DNA of 64,000 nt. Origin: Vibrio metoecus. GTDB taxonomy: Bacteria > Pseudomonadota > Gammaproteobacteria > Enterobacterales > Vibrionaceae. The notes under the pieces are model-generated. The model was not told the DNA's origin. It saw only the letters and a program-made list of their open reading frames with translations, and made no database searches. The stretch is from NCBI RefSeq assembly GCF_000696385.1, contig NZ_JJMN01000008.1, positions 1-64,000 on the forward strand. The letters are read 5' to 3'. Shown here piece by piece: positions 52,232 to 64,000 of this stretch (positions are counted from its first letter, which is position 1; every line of letters begins with the position of its first letter). Made by a program: the position numbers and the translations under genes.

Positions 52232-53593
52232 ATGACAACAGATACCATTGTCGCGCAGGCTACGGCACCCGGCCGTGGTGGTGTCGGCATAATTCGTGTG
52301 TCAGGCCCGTTAGCAGCCCATGTGGCACAAACGGTCACCGGACGCACGCTTCGCCCTCGCTATGCTGAATACTTGCCTTTTACTGATGAAAATGGCCAAC
52401 AACTCGATCAAGGCATTGCGCTGTTTTTCCCCAACCCTCATTCGTTTACAGGGGAAGATGTCCTTGAGCTACAAGGTCATGGTGGCCCTGTTGTCATGGA
52501 TATGCTGATTCGACGCATTCTGCAGATTAACGGCGTACGTCCTGCCCGTCCTGGGGAGTTCTCAGAACGAGCCTTCCTTAATGACAAGATGGATCTAACT
52601 CAAGCAGAGGCGATTGCTGACTTGATTGATGCCAGCTCAGAGCAAGCTGCCAAATCTGCACTGCAATCGCTGCAAGGTGAGTTTTCCAAACGTATCCATA
52701 CCCTGGTGGAATCACTGATTCACCTACGCATCTATGTTGAAGCCGCCATTGATTTTCCAGAAGAAGAGATCGACTTTCTGGCTGACGGTAAAGTTTCTGC
52801 CGATCTGCAAACCATCATCGACAACCTCGCCGCAGTACGCCGTGAAGCCAATCAAGGCGCCATCATGCGTGAAGGGATGAAGGTGGTGATTGCTGGGCGT
52901 CCAAATGCGGGTAAATCCAGCCTACTCAACGCACTTTCAGGTAAAGAGTCAGCCATTGTCACCGACATTGCCGGTACCACCCGTGATGTCCTGCGCGAGC
53001 ATATCCATATAGATGGTATGCCACTGCACATCATCGATACCGCAGGGCTACGTGATGCCTCTGATGCGGTAGAAAAGATCGGCATTGAACGGGCGTGGGA
53101 AGAAATACGTCAAGCTGACCGCGTGCTGTTTATGGTCGATGGAACCACGACCGAGGCGACAGATCCACAAGACATTTGGCCTGATTTTGTTGATAGACTC
53201 CCTGAAAACATAGGGATCACGGTGATCCGCAACAAAGCCGATCAAACGGGTGAGCCCCTAGGGATCTGCCATGTCAATCAACCCACCTTGATCCGCCTTT
53301 CTGCGAAAACAGGTCACGGAGTGGATGCACTACGTCAGCATCTCAAAGAGTGTATGGGCTTTGCCGGTAATCAGGAAGGTGGTTTCATGGCGCGTCGTCG
53401 CCACCTTGATGCCCTAGAGCGTGCAGCAGAACACTTAGATATTGGCCAACAGCAGCTCGAAGGTTATATGGCTGGAGAAATCCTCGCGGAAGAGCTACGT
53501 ATCGCTCAACAGCACCTTAACGAAATTACGGGCGAGTTCAGCTCTGATGATCTGCTTGGCCGGATTTTTTCATCATTCTGTATTGGGAAATAG
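52232..53593 (+). CDS. mnmE: tRNA-5-carboxymethylaminomethyl-uridine synthesis GTPase MnmE
   Basis: Formerly TrmE/ThdF. A 453-residue protein with an N-terminal folate-binding domain ([20 protein letters not shown]), a helical domain split by a G domain (P-loop [16 protein letters not shown], switch [15 protein letters not shown], and NKAD), and the C-terminal catalytic C-I-G-K (CIGK as the last residues). With MnmG at 54516 it makes cmnm5/mnm5 uridine at the tRNA wobble position. Confidence 0.97.
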   Translation: MTTDTIVAQATAPGRGGVGIIRVSGPLAAHVAQTVTGRTLRPRYAEYLPFTDENGQQLDQGIALFFPNPHSFTGEDVLELQGHGGPVVMDMLIRRILQINGVRPARPGEFSERAFLNDKMDLTQAEAIADLIDASSEQAAKSALQSLQGEFSKRIHTLVESLIHLRIYVEAAIDFPEEEIDFLADGKVSADLQTIIDNLAAVRREANQGAIMREGMKVVIAGRPNAGKSSLLNALSGKESAIVTDIAGTTRDVLREHIHIDGMPLHIIDTAGLRDASDAVEKIGIERAWEEIRQADRVLFMVDGTTTEATDPQDIWPDFVDRLPENIGITVIRNKADQTGEPLGICHVNQPTLIRLSAKTGHGVDALRQHLKECMGFAGNQEGGFMARRRHLDALERAAEHLDIGQQQLEGYMAGEILAEELRIAQQHLNEITGEFSSDDLLGRIFSSFCIGK

Positions 53594-54037
<444 letters not shown>

Positions 54038-54059
54038 ACTCTCTCGCGTTATACATATC

Positions 54060-54089
54060 AAAAGCGGCTGTTCAGGCCGCTTTTTTATT
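54060..54089 (+). terminator. Terminator after mioC, at the left edge of oriC
   Basis: AAAAGCGGC / GCCGCTTTTTT with a TGTTCAG-type loop and T run. It insulates oriC from rightward transcription. Confidence 0.85.
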
Positions 54090-54430
54090 TACTGTGGATA
54101 AAAAGAGTATCCACCGAAAATCAAATGTTGCTTTTTTGAGCAACTCTTGTGTGGATAACTATAGTATTATCCGGTGATCTTCCTTTAGTTATCCAAAGAA
54201 TAACTTTTATCCTCACTACCGCCTGTGTATAACCCCCGGTTTTGATCCCAGCTAATCCTTGATCAGATCAGTGCTTGATCACATGATCTGATCTTCTCAA
54301 TCCGCATGATCTTGTTGATCATTTTTAACTTATCCACAAAGATCCTGCTCCTTAATAGTAGATCTAATAAAAAGATCTCTATATAGATCTTTATATATAT
54401 TTAATTACCTCTCTGGATCGGAAAAAGCAG
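54090..54430. other. Chromosomal replication origin oriC
   Basis: Between mioC and mnmG. Three perfect DnaA boxes occur (TGTGGATAA at 54094-54102 and 54150-54158; TTATCCACA at 54330-54338), plus one-mismatch boxes at 54189-54197, 54207-54215 and 54224-54232. Fourteen GATC sites fall between about 54175 and 54420. Right of the last box is an AT-rich stretch (about 54350-54412) with three GATCT-led 13-mer-like repeats, the likely unwinding element. The placement is that of the known gamma-proteobacterial origin. Confidence 0.93.
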
Positions 54431-54515
54431 GAAAGCGATTCTCTCGCCAATCGAAAGAGGTTAGAATACGCCTCTTTTGTTAACCCATAGTCTCAATGAA
54501 TACCTGAGGTCGTTC

Positions 54516-56411
54516 ATGCTTTATCACGAAACATTTGACGTCATTGTGGTTGGTGGCGGTCACGCAGGAACGGAAGCCGCCCTCGCTGCAGCACGTACAG
54601 GACAGCGTACGTTACTTCTTACGCACAATATTGATACCCTAGGCCAAATGTCCTGTAACCCAGCGATTGGTGGGATCGGTAAAGGACATTTAGTCAAAGA
54701 AGTGGATGCAATGGGCGGATTGATGGCACAAGCTATCGATCACGCAGGTATTCAATTTCGAACACTGAACGCCTCAAAAGGTCCTGCGGTACGAGCAACA
54801 CGTGCGCAAGCGGATCGTGCGCTGTATAAAGCGTATGTGCGTAATGTTTTGGAAAACACCCCTAATCTCACCCTGTTCCAACAGGCTGTTGATGATGTGA
54901 TCGTTGATAACGATCATATTCGTGGTGTGGTCACCCAAATGGGCCTAAAATTTCATGCCAAAGCCGTGGTGTTGACGGTAGGAACCTTCCTTGGCGGTAA
55001 GATCCACATTGGTTTAGAAAACTTTTCTGGTGGTCGAGCAGGAGATCCTCCGTCGATCGCTTTAGCACACCGTTTGCGTGAATTGCCTTTCCGCGTGGAT
55101 CGTCTAAAAACCGGCACTCCACCACGTATTGATGCCAATAGCGTCGATTTCTCGGTATTGGAAGCGCAACACGGTGATAACCCGACTCCTGTGTTCTCTT
55201 TCATGGGGAAACGTGAGCACCATCCACGTCAAATTCCGTGTTACATCACGCATACCAATGATCGCACCCATGATGTGATCCGCGCTAATTTGGATCGCAG
55301 CCCGATGTATGCTGGGATCATCGAGGGGATCGGTCCACGCTACTGTCCATCGATCGAAGATAAGGTGATGCGTTTTGCGGATAAAAACAGCCACCAGATC
55401 TTTATTGAACCAGAAGGCTTAACCACGACCGAACTGTACCCGAACGGCATTTCGACCAGCTTACCATTTGATGTGCAAGTACAAATCGTACGTTCAATGA
55501 AAGGTTTTGAGAACGCACATATCGTTCGTCCAGGTTACGCGATTGAATACGATTTCTTCGATCCTCGTGATTTGAAACAAACCTATGAAACCAAATTTAT
55601 CCATGGTTTGTTCTTTGCAGGACAAATCAACGGCACTACTGGTTACGAAGAAGCGGCGGCGCAAGGTTTGATGGCGGGTCTGAACGCCAGCTTGTACAGC
55701 CAAGACAAAGAAGGCTGGAGCCCACGTCGCGATCAGGCGTACATGGGCGTGTTGATCGATGATCTCTCGACCATGGGCACTAAAGAGCCTTACCGTATGT
55801 TCACTTCGCGTGCGGAATATCGCTTGCTGCTGCGTGAAGACAACGCAGACTTACGTTTAACTGAAAAAGCACGTGAACTTGGTCTCGTGGATGATGCGCG
55901 TTGGGCGCGTTTCAACCAAAAAATCGACAATATGGCCAAAGAGCGTCAGCGCCTGCAAGAAACGTGGATGAATCCAAACTCGGTTGGCGTAGAACAACTC
56001 AATGCTCTGCTAAAAACGCCAATGTCGCGTGAAGCCAGCGGGGAAGATCTGTTGCGTCGTCCAGAAATGACTTATGAGTTACTGACGACTTTGCCGGCTT
56101 ACACGCCAGCTCTGGAAGATAGTGAAGCTGCAGAACAAGTTGAGATTCAAGTCAAATACGATGGTTACATTCAGCGTCAGCAAGATGAGATTGAAAAATC
56201 GCTGCGCCATGAACATACCAAGCTACCGATTGACTTGGACTACAAGCAAGTTAAAGGACTTTCTAACGAAGTGGTTCTCAAGCTCAGCACGGCAAAACCA
56301 GAAACAATCGGTATTGCCTCGCGTATTTCAGGGATCACTCCTGCGGCTATTTCCATTTTGTTGGTTCACTTGAAAAAACACGGCATGCTGAAAAAGGGAG
56401 AAGCGGCGTAA
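54516..56411 (+). CDS. mnmG: tRNA uridine 5-carboxymethylaminomethyl modification enzyme MnmG
   Basis: Formerly GidA. An FAD protein of 631 residues, partner of MnmE. It starts at ATG 54516 (GAGG upstream), not at the upstream TTG 54477, since the family starts [23 protein letters not shown] motif [17 protein letters not shown], then [20 protein letters not shown], and the C-terminal helical domain. Its stop overlaps the rsmG start (TAATG). Confidence 0.97.
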   Translation: MLYHETFDVIVVGGGHAGTEAALAAARTGQRTLLLTHNIDTLGQMSCNPAIGGIGKGHLVKEVDAMGGLMAQAIDHAGIQFRTLNASKGPAVRATRAQADRALYKAYVRNVLENTPNLTLFQQAVDDVIVDNDHIRGVVTQMGLKFHAKAVVLTVGTFLGGKIHIGLENFSGGRAGDPPSIALAHRLRELPFRVDRLKTGTPPRIDANSVDFSVLEAQHGDNPTPVFSFMGKREHHPRQIPCYITHTNDRTHDVIRANLDRSPMYAGIIEGIGPRYCPSIEDKVMRFADKNSHQIFIEPEGLTTTELYPNGISTSLPFDVQVQIVRSMKGFENAHIVRPGYAIEYDFFDPRDLKQTYETKFIHGLFFAGQINGTTGYEEAAAQGLMAGLNASLYSQDKEGWSPRRDQAYMGVLIDDLSTMGTKEPYRMFTSRAEYRLLLREDNADLRLTEKARELGLVDDARWARFNQKIDNMAKERQRLQETWMNPNSVGVEQLNALLKTPMSREASGEDLLRRPEMTYELLTTLPAYTPALEDSEAAEQVEIQVKYDGYIQRQQDEIEKSLRHEHTKLPIDLDYKQVKGLSNEVVLKLSTAKPETIGIASRISGITPAAISILLVHLKKHGMLKKGEAA

Positions 56412-57045
56412 TGAATCCGTTACGAGTCAAACTAGACGCCCTGATCAGCAAGACCACACTCTCAGTGTCTGAGCAGCAACGTGAGCAGTTGGTGGGGTAT
56501 GTTCAACTGCTCGACAAGTGGAACAAAGCATACAATCTGACTTCAGTACGTGACCCAATGGAAATGTTGGTGAAACACATTCTCGATAGTTTGGTTGTCA
56601 GCCCAAACCTAAATGGTGAGCGTTTTATTGATGTTGGGACGGGACCTGGGTTACCCGGGATCCCTCTGGCGATCATGCACCCAGACAAGCAGTTTGTTCT
56701 GCTTGATAGTCTAGGTAAGCGGATCCGTTTTCTCAAACAAGTGATCCACGAACTCAAGATCACCAACGTGTTGCCTGTGCAGAGTCGAGTCGAAGATTTC
56801 GATCCGGAGCAAGGGTTTGATGCCGTATTAAGTCGAGCATTTGCGTCGATGACCGATATGGTGAATTGGTGCCAACATTTGCCTAAAGGCCGGAAGCGGT
56901 CTTCTTTTTTGCGCTAAAAGGAGTAAGGCCTGATGACGAAATCACCCTACTCCCTGAATGGTGTTCTGTGACCGATATCAAAGCTTTGCAAGTTCCTGAG
57001 TTGGAAGGTGAGCGTCATCTTGTAATCTTATCGCGCAAGGGATAA
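56411..57045 (+). CDS. rsmG: 16S rRNA (guanine-527-N7)-methyltransferase RsmG (frameshifted here)
   Basis: Formerly GidB. A SAM-dependent Rossmann methyltransferase: motif [20 protein letters not shown], then [20 protein letters not shown]. As written it stops at 56917 ([10 protein letters not shown]). In the +1-shifted frame the expected C terminus follows, [20 protein letters not shown] and then [17 protein letters not shown], to TAA at 57043. Two extra bases near 56886-56895 explain the break and give 210 residues. parA starts 14 nt later. Confidence 0.93.
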
Positions 57046-57059
57046 CAGCGAGGCATACC

Positions 57060-57833
57060 GTGGGTAAAATCGTAGCAATCGCCAATCAGAAAGGCGGAGT
57101 TGGGAAAACAACAACTTGTATTAATCTGGCAGCCTCTATGGCCGCCACCAAACGCAAAGTATTGGTCGTCGATCTTGACCCGCAGGGGAATGCCACCATG
57201 GCGAGTGGGGTTGATAAATATCAGGTTGATTCCACAGCTTATGAGCTGTTAGTTGAAGATGCGCCCTTTGATCAAGTGGTTTGTCGTAAAACCACTGGTC
57301 ATTACGATTTAATCGCCGCTAATGGCGATGTCACTGCCGCTGAAATCAAACTGATGGAAGTCTTTGCCCGCGAAGTACGTTTGAAAAATGCCTTGGCGCC
57401 AGTGCGTGATAACTATGATTTCATCTTTATCGATTGTCCGCCTTCTTTAAACCTCCTTACAATCAACGCCATGGCAGCAGCAGACTCCGTGCTGGTTCCT
57501 ATGCAATGTGAGTATTTTGCGTTGGAAGGCTTAACCGCGTTAATGGATACGATTAGCAAGCTTGCCGCGGTGGTCAATGATAACCTCAAGATTGAAGGCT
57601 TATTGCGTACCATGTACGACCCGCGTAACCGTTTGGCCAATGAAGTGTCCGATCAATTGAAAAAGCACTTTGGTAGTAAAGTCTATCGTACGGTCATTCC
57701 ACGTAATGTCCGTTTGGCGGAAGCGCCAAGTCATGGTAAGCCAGCGATGTATTACGATAAACAATCCGCAGGAGCCAAAGCCTATTTGGCATTGGCTGGC
57801 GAAATGTTACGTCGCGAAGAAATTCCCGCATAA
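57060..57833 (+). CDS. parA: Chromosome partitioning ATPase ParA
   Basis: A 257-residue ParA/Soj ATPase beginning at GTG 57060. The deviant Walker A is KGGVGKTT (residues 11-18). Walker A' LVVDLDPQGN and Walker B IFIDCPPSLN are intact. With ParB and parS it segregates the origin; on V. cholerae chromosome 1 it pulls the origin to the pole. No parS palindrome was seen in the window. Confidence 0.97.
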   Translation: MGKIVAIANQKGGVGKTTTCINLAASMAATKRKVLVVDLDPQGNATMASGVDKYQVDSTAYELLVEDAPFDQVVCRKTTGHYDLIAANGDVTAAEIKLMEVFAREVRLKNALAPVRDNYDFIFIDCPPSLNLLTINAMAAADSVLVPMQCEYFALEGLTALMDTISKLAAVVNDNLKIEGLLRTMYDPRNRLANEVSDQLKKHFGSKVYRTVIPRNVRLAEAPSHGKPAMYYDKQSAGAKAYLALAGEMLRREEIPA

Positions 57834-57856
57834 AACAACTATAGGAATTCGTATAC

Positions 57857-58739
57857 ATGACTAAACGTGGTTTAGGAAAAGGGCTGGATGCACTGCTGGC
57901 CACCAGTTCGTTGGCTCGCGAAAAGCAACAAGTCGCTTCACTTAGCCAGTCAATGTCTACCGAAGGCGAGTTGGCGGATTTGTCCATCTCTAACCTTAAA
58001 CCTGGTATCTATCAGCCACGCAAAGATCTTTCACCTGAAGCCTTGGAAGAGTTGGCGGCTTCGATTCAATCACAAGGGATTATTCAGCCGATAGTGGTAC
58101 GCCACTTATCAACGGGTGGTTATGAGATTATCGCTGGTGAGCGACGCTGGCGTGCGGCTAAACAAGCGGGCCTAAAACAAGTGCCTTGTTTGATCAAACA
58201 AGTGGAAGATCGTGCGGCAATCGCCATGGCCTTGATCGAAAATATCCAACGTGAAGATCTGAACGCGATGGAAGAAGCCCAAGCTTTGGTATCGTTTACA
58301 AAATGAATTTAGCCTAACCCACCAGCAAGTGGCTGACGTGATCGGTAAATCACGTACGACAGTGACGAACTTGCTACGCCTTAACCAGCTGTGTGACGAT
58401 GTAAAGCGTTTACTAGAAACTAAGCAACTGGAAATGGGTCATGCTCGCGCGCTGTTGATGTTAGAAGGTGAACAACAAGTTGAAATAGCTCAACAAGTTG
58501 CGAAGAAGCAGATGACAGTGCGTCAAACTGAACAACTTGTAAAAAAATGTTTAAGTGACCCATCTGACGCAAAAAACGTGTCAGAAGACCTAGAAATACA
58601 ACAATTGTCACAAAATTTAAGTGAGAAATTAGCGGCAAAAGTCTCTATAGTGAGATCTCCAAACGGTAAATCCAAAGTGACTATTAGTCTTGATGAACCT
58701 CACAAATTAGAGCTACTGATTGCCAAGCTACAAAACTAA
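57857..58739 (+). CDS. parB: Chromosome partitioning protein ParB (frameshifted here)
   Basis: A parS-binding CTPase of the Spo0J family. The N-terminal domain has the CTP-binding motif IIAGERRWRAAKQAGL. The central HTH is LTHQQVADVIGKSRTTVTNL, then the C-terminal dimerisation domain. The frame breaks near 58290: ALDRLQNEFSLTHQQ is expected from TTG GAT CGT TTA, but an extra T makes TTGGTATCGTTTA, so the first frame stops at 58306. The corrected length is exactly 293 residues. Confidence 0.95.
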
Positions 58740-58836
58740 GTGAGATAATTGATTTAAATCAATTGTGATAATTCACATTGTTTATGCGAAAGTTGTCGGA
58801 TTGTATGCAAAATTGTAACTTTTTGCGGTGTTTTCA

Positions 58837-58864
58837 TTGCAATCAGTTGATGCCACCGTATAAT
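58837..58864 (+). promoter_or_regulatory. atp operon promoter
   Basis: TTGCAA (58837-58842) and a perfect TATAAT (58859-58864) with a 16-nt spacer, 65 nt before atpI. This is the likely main promoter of the ATP synthase operon. Confidence 0.75.
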
Positions 58865-58928
58865 TTTCGCCAATTTCCCAGTACGAAAAAGCGGTTCGAG
58901 CTGTGGTGATTACTAGAGGTAAGAATAC

Positions 58929-59318
58929 ATGGTAGCTGTGCTAGCGAGGCAAGGACGAGAGCTTGCAAAGCGATTGTTATTGATCCAGTTCAGTGCAGTT
59001 ATGATTGTGGCGGCTGCGTTTGCAGTGACTGTAAATGGTGATTGGGGACTTTCAGCGTTGATTGGTGGTGGCATTTTTGTCATTGCTAATGCTGTTTTTG
59101 CGTTTTGTGCTTTCCTGTTTGCAGGGGCGCGAGCGCTAAAAATGGTCGCGATTTCGTTTTATACGGGCGAAGCTCTGAAAATACTGATCACCATAGTTCT
59201 GTTTTCCGTTGCCTACATGTATATGCAGTTGGAACTTGTTCCACTGAAGCTAACCTATTTGCTGGCTCTAGGTATCAATATCTGTGCGCCAGTGCTATTC
59301 ATTAACAACAAAAAATAG
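58929..59318 (+). CDS. atpI: ATP synthase protein I
   Basis: A 129-residue hydrophobic protein with four helices, first gene of the atp operon. Homologues assist assembly of the c-ring or act in Mg2+ supply. The family segment VNGDWGLSALIGGGIFVIAN is present. It lies 8 nt before atpB. Confidence 0.9.
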   Translation: MVAVLARQGRELAKRLLLIQFSAVMIVAAAFAVTVNGDWGLSALIGGGIFVIANAVFAFCAFLFAGARALKMVAISFYTGEALKILITIVLFSVAYMYMQLELVPLKLTYLLALGINICAPVLFINNKK

Positions 59319-59323
59319 GATGA

Positions 59324-60139
<816 letters not shown>

Positions 60140-60182
60140 TAAATTGAATTTTTAATACCCATTGAATCTTTGGAGAAATTAG

Positions 60183-60440
<258 letters not shown>

Positions 60441-60453
60441 TCACGCTTTGTCC

Positions 60454-60476
60454 TGACAAATCGTTTCGATTTGTCG
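60454..60476 (+). other. Intercistronic hairpin between atpE and atpF
   Basis: GACAAATCG / CGATTTGTC perfect 9-bp stem with loop TTT (60455-60475), followed by TTGATTAAC not a U tract. It may stabilise or process the upstream message, which encodes the subunit needed in most copies. Confidence 0.55.
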
Positions 60477-60513
60477 TTGATTAACACTAAGTCCACTTTA
60501 GGGGGTAGCTGTT

Positions 60514-60984
60514 GTGAATATGAACGCAACTCTGCTAGGTCAAGCTTTAGCTTTTGGTATGTTTGTGTGGTTCTGCATGAAATATGTATGGCCGCCGATT
60601 ATCAAAGCAATTGAAGATCGTCAGAAGAAAATTGCTGATGGTTTGCAAGCCGCTGAGCGTGCAAAGAAAGATCTCGACCTGGCACAAGCTAATGCTTCTG
60701 ATCAATTGAAAGAAGCAAAACGCACAGCAACTGAGCTCATTGAGCAAGCGAATAAACGTAAAGCGCAAATCATTGACGAAGCTCGTGAGGAAGCTCAGGC
60801 AGAACGCCAGAAAATCCTGACTCAAGCGGAAGCGGAGATTGAAGCAGAACGTAACCGTGCTCGTGATGAGCTGCGTAAACAGGTTGCAACTCTGGCAATT
60901 GCTGGTGCTGAGAAAATTATTGAGCGTTCAATCGATAAAGATGCGCACAAAGATATTCTCGACAACATTACTGCAAAACTTTAA
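60514..60984 (+). CDS. atpF: F0F1 ATP synthase subunit b
   Basis: A peripheral stalk subunit, 156 residues, starting at GTG 60514 (GGGG upstream). It has one N-terminal transmembrane helix ([20 protein letters not shown]) and a long charged coiled coil. It lies 12 nt before atpH. Confidence 0.96.
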   Translation: MNMNATLLGQALAFGMFVWFCMKYVWPPIIKAIEDRQKKIADGLQAAERAKKDLDLAQANASDQLKEAKRTATELIEQANKRKAQIIDEAREEAQAERQKILTQAEAEIEAERNRARDELRKQVATLAIAGAEKIIERSIDKDAHKDILDNITAKL

Positions 60985-60996
60985 CGGAGGGGGCAT

Positions 60997-61533
60997 ATGT
61001 CGGATTTGACTACAATCGCACGCCCCTACGCTAAAGCAGCCTTTGATTTTGCGGTAGAAAAACAGCAACTGGATCATTGGAGCCAGATGCTTGCTTTCAC
61101 CGCTGAAGTCGCAAAAAACGAACAAATGCACGAGCTGTTAACCAGCTCGGGCTCAGCGAGTAAATTAGCTGAGATTTTTATTGCAGTTTGTGGCGAACAG
61201 CTTGATGGTCATGGTCAAAAACCTAGATTAAAGGTAATGGCAGAAAATGGTCGTCTGTTGGCGATTCCAGCTCTCAATGAACTCTTTGCAGTATTGAAGC
61301 AGGAACATGAGAAGAAAGTGGATGTGGAAGTGATTTCCGCCACTGAACTCAGTGACCAACAGCGTTCAGAAATTGGCAGCAAGCTTGAGCAGCGTTTAGA
61401 GCGCAAAGTTCAGCTGAATTGCAGTGTAGATGAGACTCTGCTTGGCGGGGTCATTATTCGAGCCGGAGACTTAGTCATCGATAACTCAGCACGCGGACGT
61501 TTGAAGCGTCTGAGCGATGCATTGCAGTCTTGA
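60997..61533 (+). CDS. atpH: F0F1 ATP synthase subunit delta
   Basis: A 178-residue stator protein joining the b stalk to F1. It starts [20 protein letters not shown], and the C-terminal [20 protein letters not shown] is typical. GGAGG precedes the ATG, and atpA starts 13 nt later. Confidence 0.96.
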   Translation: MSDLTTIARPYAKAAFDFAVEKQQLDHWSQMLAFTAEVAKNEQMHELLTSSGSASKLAEIFIAVCGEQLDGHGQKPRLKVMAENGRLLAIPALNELFAVLKQEHEKKVDVEVISATELSDQQRSEIGSKLEQRLERKVQLNCSVDETLLGGVIIRAGDLVIDNSARGRLKRLSDALQS

Positions 61534-61546
61534 TGGGGATTGGAGC

Positions 61547-63088
61547 ATGCAACTTAATTCCACGGAAATTAGCGATCTGATCAAACAACGTATTGAATCT
61601 TTCAACGTTGTTAGTGAAGCTCGCAACGAAGGTACTATCGTATCGGTAAGCGACGGTATCATTCGTATTCACGGCCTTGCAGATGTTATGCAAGGTGAAA
61701 TGATTGAATTACCGGGCAACCGTTATGCACTGGCACTTAACCTTGAGCGTGACTCGGTGGGTGCGGTAGTAATGGGTCCATACGCAGACCTGCGTGAAGG
61801 CATGAAAGTAACAGGTACTGGCCGTATTTTGGAAGTTCCTGTTGGTCCTGAACTGCTGGGTCGCGTGGTTAACACTCTGGGTGAGCCTATTGATGGTAAA
61901 GGCCCAATCGGTGCAAAACTGACTTCACCTGTTGAAGTCATCGCACCGGGTGTTATCGATCGTAAATCGGTTGATCAACCTGTTCAAACTGGTTACAAAT
62001 CAGTTGACTCGATGATCCCAATCGGCCGTGGCCAGCGTGAGCTGATCATCGGTGACCGTCAAACAGGTAAAACTGCATTGGCGATTGATGCGATCATCAA
62101 CCAGAAAAACTCTGGTATTTACTCTATCTATGTTGCTATCGGCCAGAAAGCGTCAACCATTGCGAACGTTGTTCGTAAACTGGAAGAGCACGGCGCACTG
62201 AAAAACACCATTGTTGTGGTGGCTTCAGCGTCCGAATCTGCTGCACTGCAATACCTCGCACCTTACTCAGGTTGTGCGATGGGTGAATACTTCCGCGATC
62301 GCGGTGAAGATGCGCTGATTGTGTACGATGACCTGTCTAAACAGGCTGTTGCTTACCGTCAAATCTCACTGCTTCTGCGTCGTCCACCAGGTCGTGAAGC
62401 TTTCCCTGGCGACGTATTCTACCTCCACTCTCGTCTACTAGAGCGTGCAGCTCGTGTAAACGAAGAGTACGTAGAGCGTTTCACTAAGGGTGAAGTGAAA
62501 GGTAAGACCGGTTCTCTAACCGCTCTGCCAATCATCGAAACTCAAGCTGGTGACGTATCGGCATTCGTACCGACCAACGTAATCTCGATCACTGATGGTC
62601 AGATCTTCCTACAAACTGAACTGTTCAACGCGGGCGTACGTCCAGCGGTTGACCCAGGTATCTCAGTTTCTCGTGTAGGTGGTGCAGCACAAACTAAGAT
62701 CGTTAAGAAGCTCTCTGGCGGTATCCGTACTGCACTGGCTGCTTACCGTGAACTGGCAGCGTTTGCTCAGTTTTCTTCGGATCTGGATGAAGCGACCAAG
62801 CGTCAGCTGACTCACGGTCAGAAAGTGACTGAACTGATGAAGCAGAAACAGTATGCACCAATGTCTGTATTTGATCAGGCTCTGGTGATCTTTGCTGCGG
62901 AACGTGGCTATCTGACAGACGTAGAACTGAACAAGGTTCTCGACTTCGAAGCTGCTCTACTATCGTATGCTCGTGCTCATTACGCTGAATTGGCAGCGCA
63001 AATCGACAAGACGGGTGCTTATAATGATGAGATCGAAGCTCAGCTGAAGAAGCTGGTTGACGATTTCAAAGCAACCCAAACTTGGTAA
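61547..63088 (+). CDS. atpA: F0F1 ATP synthase subunit alpha
   Basis: A non-catalytic nucleotide-binding subunit of 513 residues, starting at ATG 61547 (GGAG upstream; [20 protein letters not shown]). The P-loop GDRQTGKT is at 169-176. The alpha/beta signature [13 protein letters not shown] is present. An upstream TTG at 61517 overlaps atpH and is not needed. Confidence 0.97.
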   Translation: MQLNSTEISDLIKQRIESFNVVSEARNEGTIVSVSDGIIRIHGLADVMQGEMIELPGNRYALALNLERDSVGAVVMGPYADLREGMKVTGTGRILEVPVGPELLGRVVNTLGEPIDGKGPIGAKLTSPVEVIAPGVIDRKSVDQPVQTGYKSVDSMIPIGRGQRELIIGDRQTGKTALAIDAIINQKNSGIYSIYVAIGQKASTIANVVRKLEEHGALKNTIVVVASASESAALQYLAPYSGCAMGEYFRDRGEDALIVYDDLSKQAVAYRQISLLLRRPPGREAFPGDVFYLHSRLLERAARVNEEYVERFTKGEVKGKTGSLTALPIIETQAGDVSAFVPTNVISITDGQIFLQTELFNAGVRPAVDPGISVSRVGGAAQTKIVKKLSGGIRTALAAYRELAAFAQFSSDLDEATKRQLTHGQKVTELMKQKQYAPMSVFDQALVIFAAERGYLTDVELNKVLDFEAALLSYARAHYAELAAQIDKTGAYNDEIEAQLKKLVDDFKATQTW

Positions 63089-63093
63089 TGAGG

Positions 63094-63116
63094 TCGGTGG
63101 CAGTTTCTGCCACCAA
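63094..63116 (+). other. Intercistronic hairpin between atpA and atpG
   Basis: GGTGGCAG / CTGCCACC perfect 8-bp stem with loop TTT, followed by AACTAACGGAG, the atpG ribosome site. It has no U tract, so a processing or translational role is likelier than termination. Confidence 0.5.
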
Positions 63117-63132
63117 CTAACGGAGAGTAACG

Positions 63133-63999
63133 ATGGCCGGCGCAAAAGAGATACGTACTAAGATCGGGAGTGTGAAAAGCACTCAGAAGATTACGAAAGC
63201 GATGGAAATGGTGGCTGCTTCTAAAATGCGTCGTTCACAGGACGCTATGGAGTCATCACGCCCTTACGCACAAACAATACGTAAAGTGATCGGTCATGTC
63301 GCCAACGCAAGTCTAGAGTATCGTCATCCGTATCTAGAAGAGCGTGAAGCGAAGCGTGTTGGTTACATCATTATTTCTACAGACCGCGGTTTGTGTGGTG
63401 GCTTGAACATTAACCTGTTCAAAAAAGCCATCACTGATATGCAGGTTTGGAAAGAAAAAGGCGCGCAAATTGAGCTGGCGATTATCGGTTCAAAAGCCAC
63501 CTCCTTTTTCAACAACAGCGGCGCGAAAGTAGCGGCTCAGGTTTCTGGTTTAGGCGATAGCCCAAGCTTAGAAGATCTGATCGGTTCGGTCGGCGTTATG
63601 CTGAAGAAATACGATAAAGGTGAGTTAGACCGCCTCTATCTGGTGTTCAACCAGTTTGTGAACACCATGGTGCAAAAACCAAAGATCGATCAATTGCTAC
63701 CTTTGCCAAAATCGGACAGCGAAGATATGCAGCGTGGTCACATGTGGGATTACATCTACGAACCAGAACCGAAGCCTCTGTTGGATGCGCTTTTACTGCG
63801 CTTCATCGAGTCACAGGTTTACCAAGGTGTTGTAGAGAACCTAGCGTGTGAGCAAGCAGCCCGAATGGTTGCGATGAAAGCTGCTACCGATAACGCGAGC
63901 AACCTGATTGATGATTTACAGCTTGTGTACAACAAAGCCCGTCAGGCAGCGATTACACAAGAATTGTCGGAAATCGTAGGCGGCGCGGCTGCGGTTTAA
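63133..63999 (+). CDS. atpG: F0F1 ATP synthase subunit gamma
   Basis: The central rotor shaft, 288 residues, from [20 protein letters not shown] to the C-terminal helix [19 protein letters not shown]. The stop TAA is at 63997-63999, one base before the window ends. atpD and atpC would follow outside. Confidence 0.97.
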   Translation: MAGAKEIRTKIGSVKSTQKITKAMEMVAASKMRRSQDAMESSRPYAQTIRKVIGHVANASLEYRHPYLEEREAKRVGYIIISTDRGLCGGLNINLFKKAITDMQVWKEKGAQIELAIIGSKATSFFNNSGAKVAAQVSGLGDSPSLEDLIGSVGVMLKKYDKGELDRLYLVFNQFVNTMVQKPKIDQLLPLPKSDSEDMQRGHMWDYIYEPEPKPLLDALLLRFIESQVYQGVVENLACEQAARMVAMKAATDNASNLIDDLQLVYNKARQAAITQELSEIVGGAAAV

Positions 64000-64000
64000 G

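Overview
The window is a contiguous core-chromosome segment around the replication origin of a Vibrio. Gene order (mioC, mnmE, yidC, yidD, rnpA, rpmH, an amino-acid ABC operon, dnaA-dnaN-recF-gyrB, ibpA, avtA, glySQ, the ilv operon, comM, dsbA, ccoG, trkHA, rsmB-fmt-def, dprA, purEK, hemF, aroE on one side; mnmG-rsmG-parA-parB-atp on the other) and protein sequences match what I know of Vibrio cholerae chromosome 1. V. cholerae or a very close relative is the likely source. This is from memory; no database search was run.

Layout. 1-180: edge of an rRNA operon whose P1 promoter fires leftward out of the window. 267-5257: yrdA, the leftward tsaC-hemF-aroE-yrdB group and the PurR-controlled purEK operon. 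5331-8634: leftward lysM-dprA-smg-topoisomerase zinc-finger group. 8776-15050: rightward def-fmt-rsmB-trkA-trkH-DUF3157 run. 15089-24000: PAQR/hemolysin III, Spo0M-like protein, an unrecognised 55-residue ORF, an ERIC repeat, yihD, ccoG, srkA, dsbA, yihG-like acyltransferase, comM. 23700-30306: ilvLGMEDA with an attenuator. 30471-34340: acrylyl-CoA reductase, a LysR regulator, small membrane proteins, tusA and a Gdt1/MneA manganese exporter behind a yybP-ykoY riboswitch. 34550-39650: glyQS, a second ERIC, avtA, ibpA with a sigma-32 promoter and a ROSE-like thermometer. 39920-47000: two small genes, then leftward dnaA-dnaN-recF-gyrB. 47312-54037: ABC operon and rpmH-rnpA-yidD-yidC-mnmE-mioC. 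54085-54430: oriC. 54516-63999: mnmG-rsmG-parAB and the H+-type ATP synthase operon through atpG.

The genes form the usual origin-proximal growth set: replication initiation and segregation (DnaA, DnaN, GyrB, ParAB), translation (GlyQS, RpmH, RnpA, RsmB, RsmG, MnmE/MnmG, Fmt, Def), membrane insertion (YidC/YidD), energy (ATP synthase) and biosynthesis (Ilv, Pur, AroE, HemF). I see no IS element, prophage, CRISPR array, toxin-antitoxin pair, tRNA gene or obvious defence island.

The most unusual property is a high density of small indels. At least eleven conserved genes (yrdA, trkA, trkH, yihD, srkA, comM, ilvA, gyrB, rpmH, rsmG, parB) have broken or locally scrambled frames. Essentially every one is explained by extra bases and none clearly needs a deletion. 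Several show the same signature, an extra T between G and A in the coding strand. Since gyrB and rpmH are essential, these are most likely sequence errors, not gene decay. I annotate the genes across the breaks and give each position.
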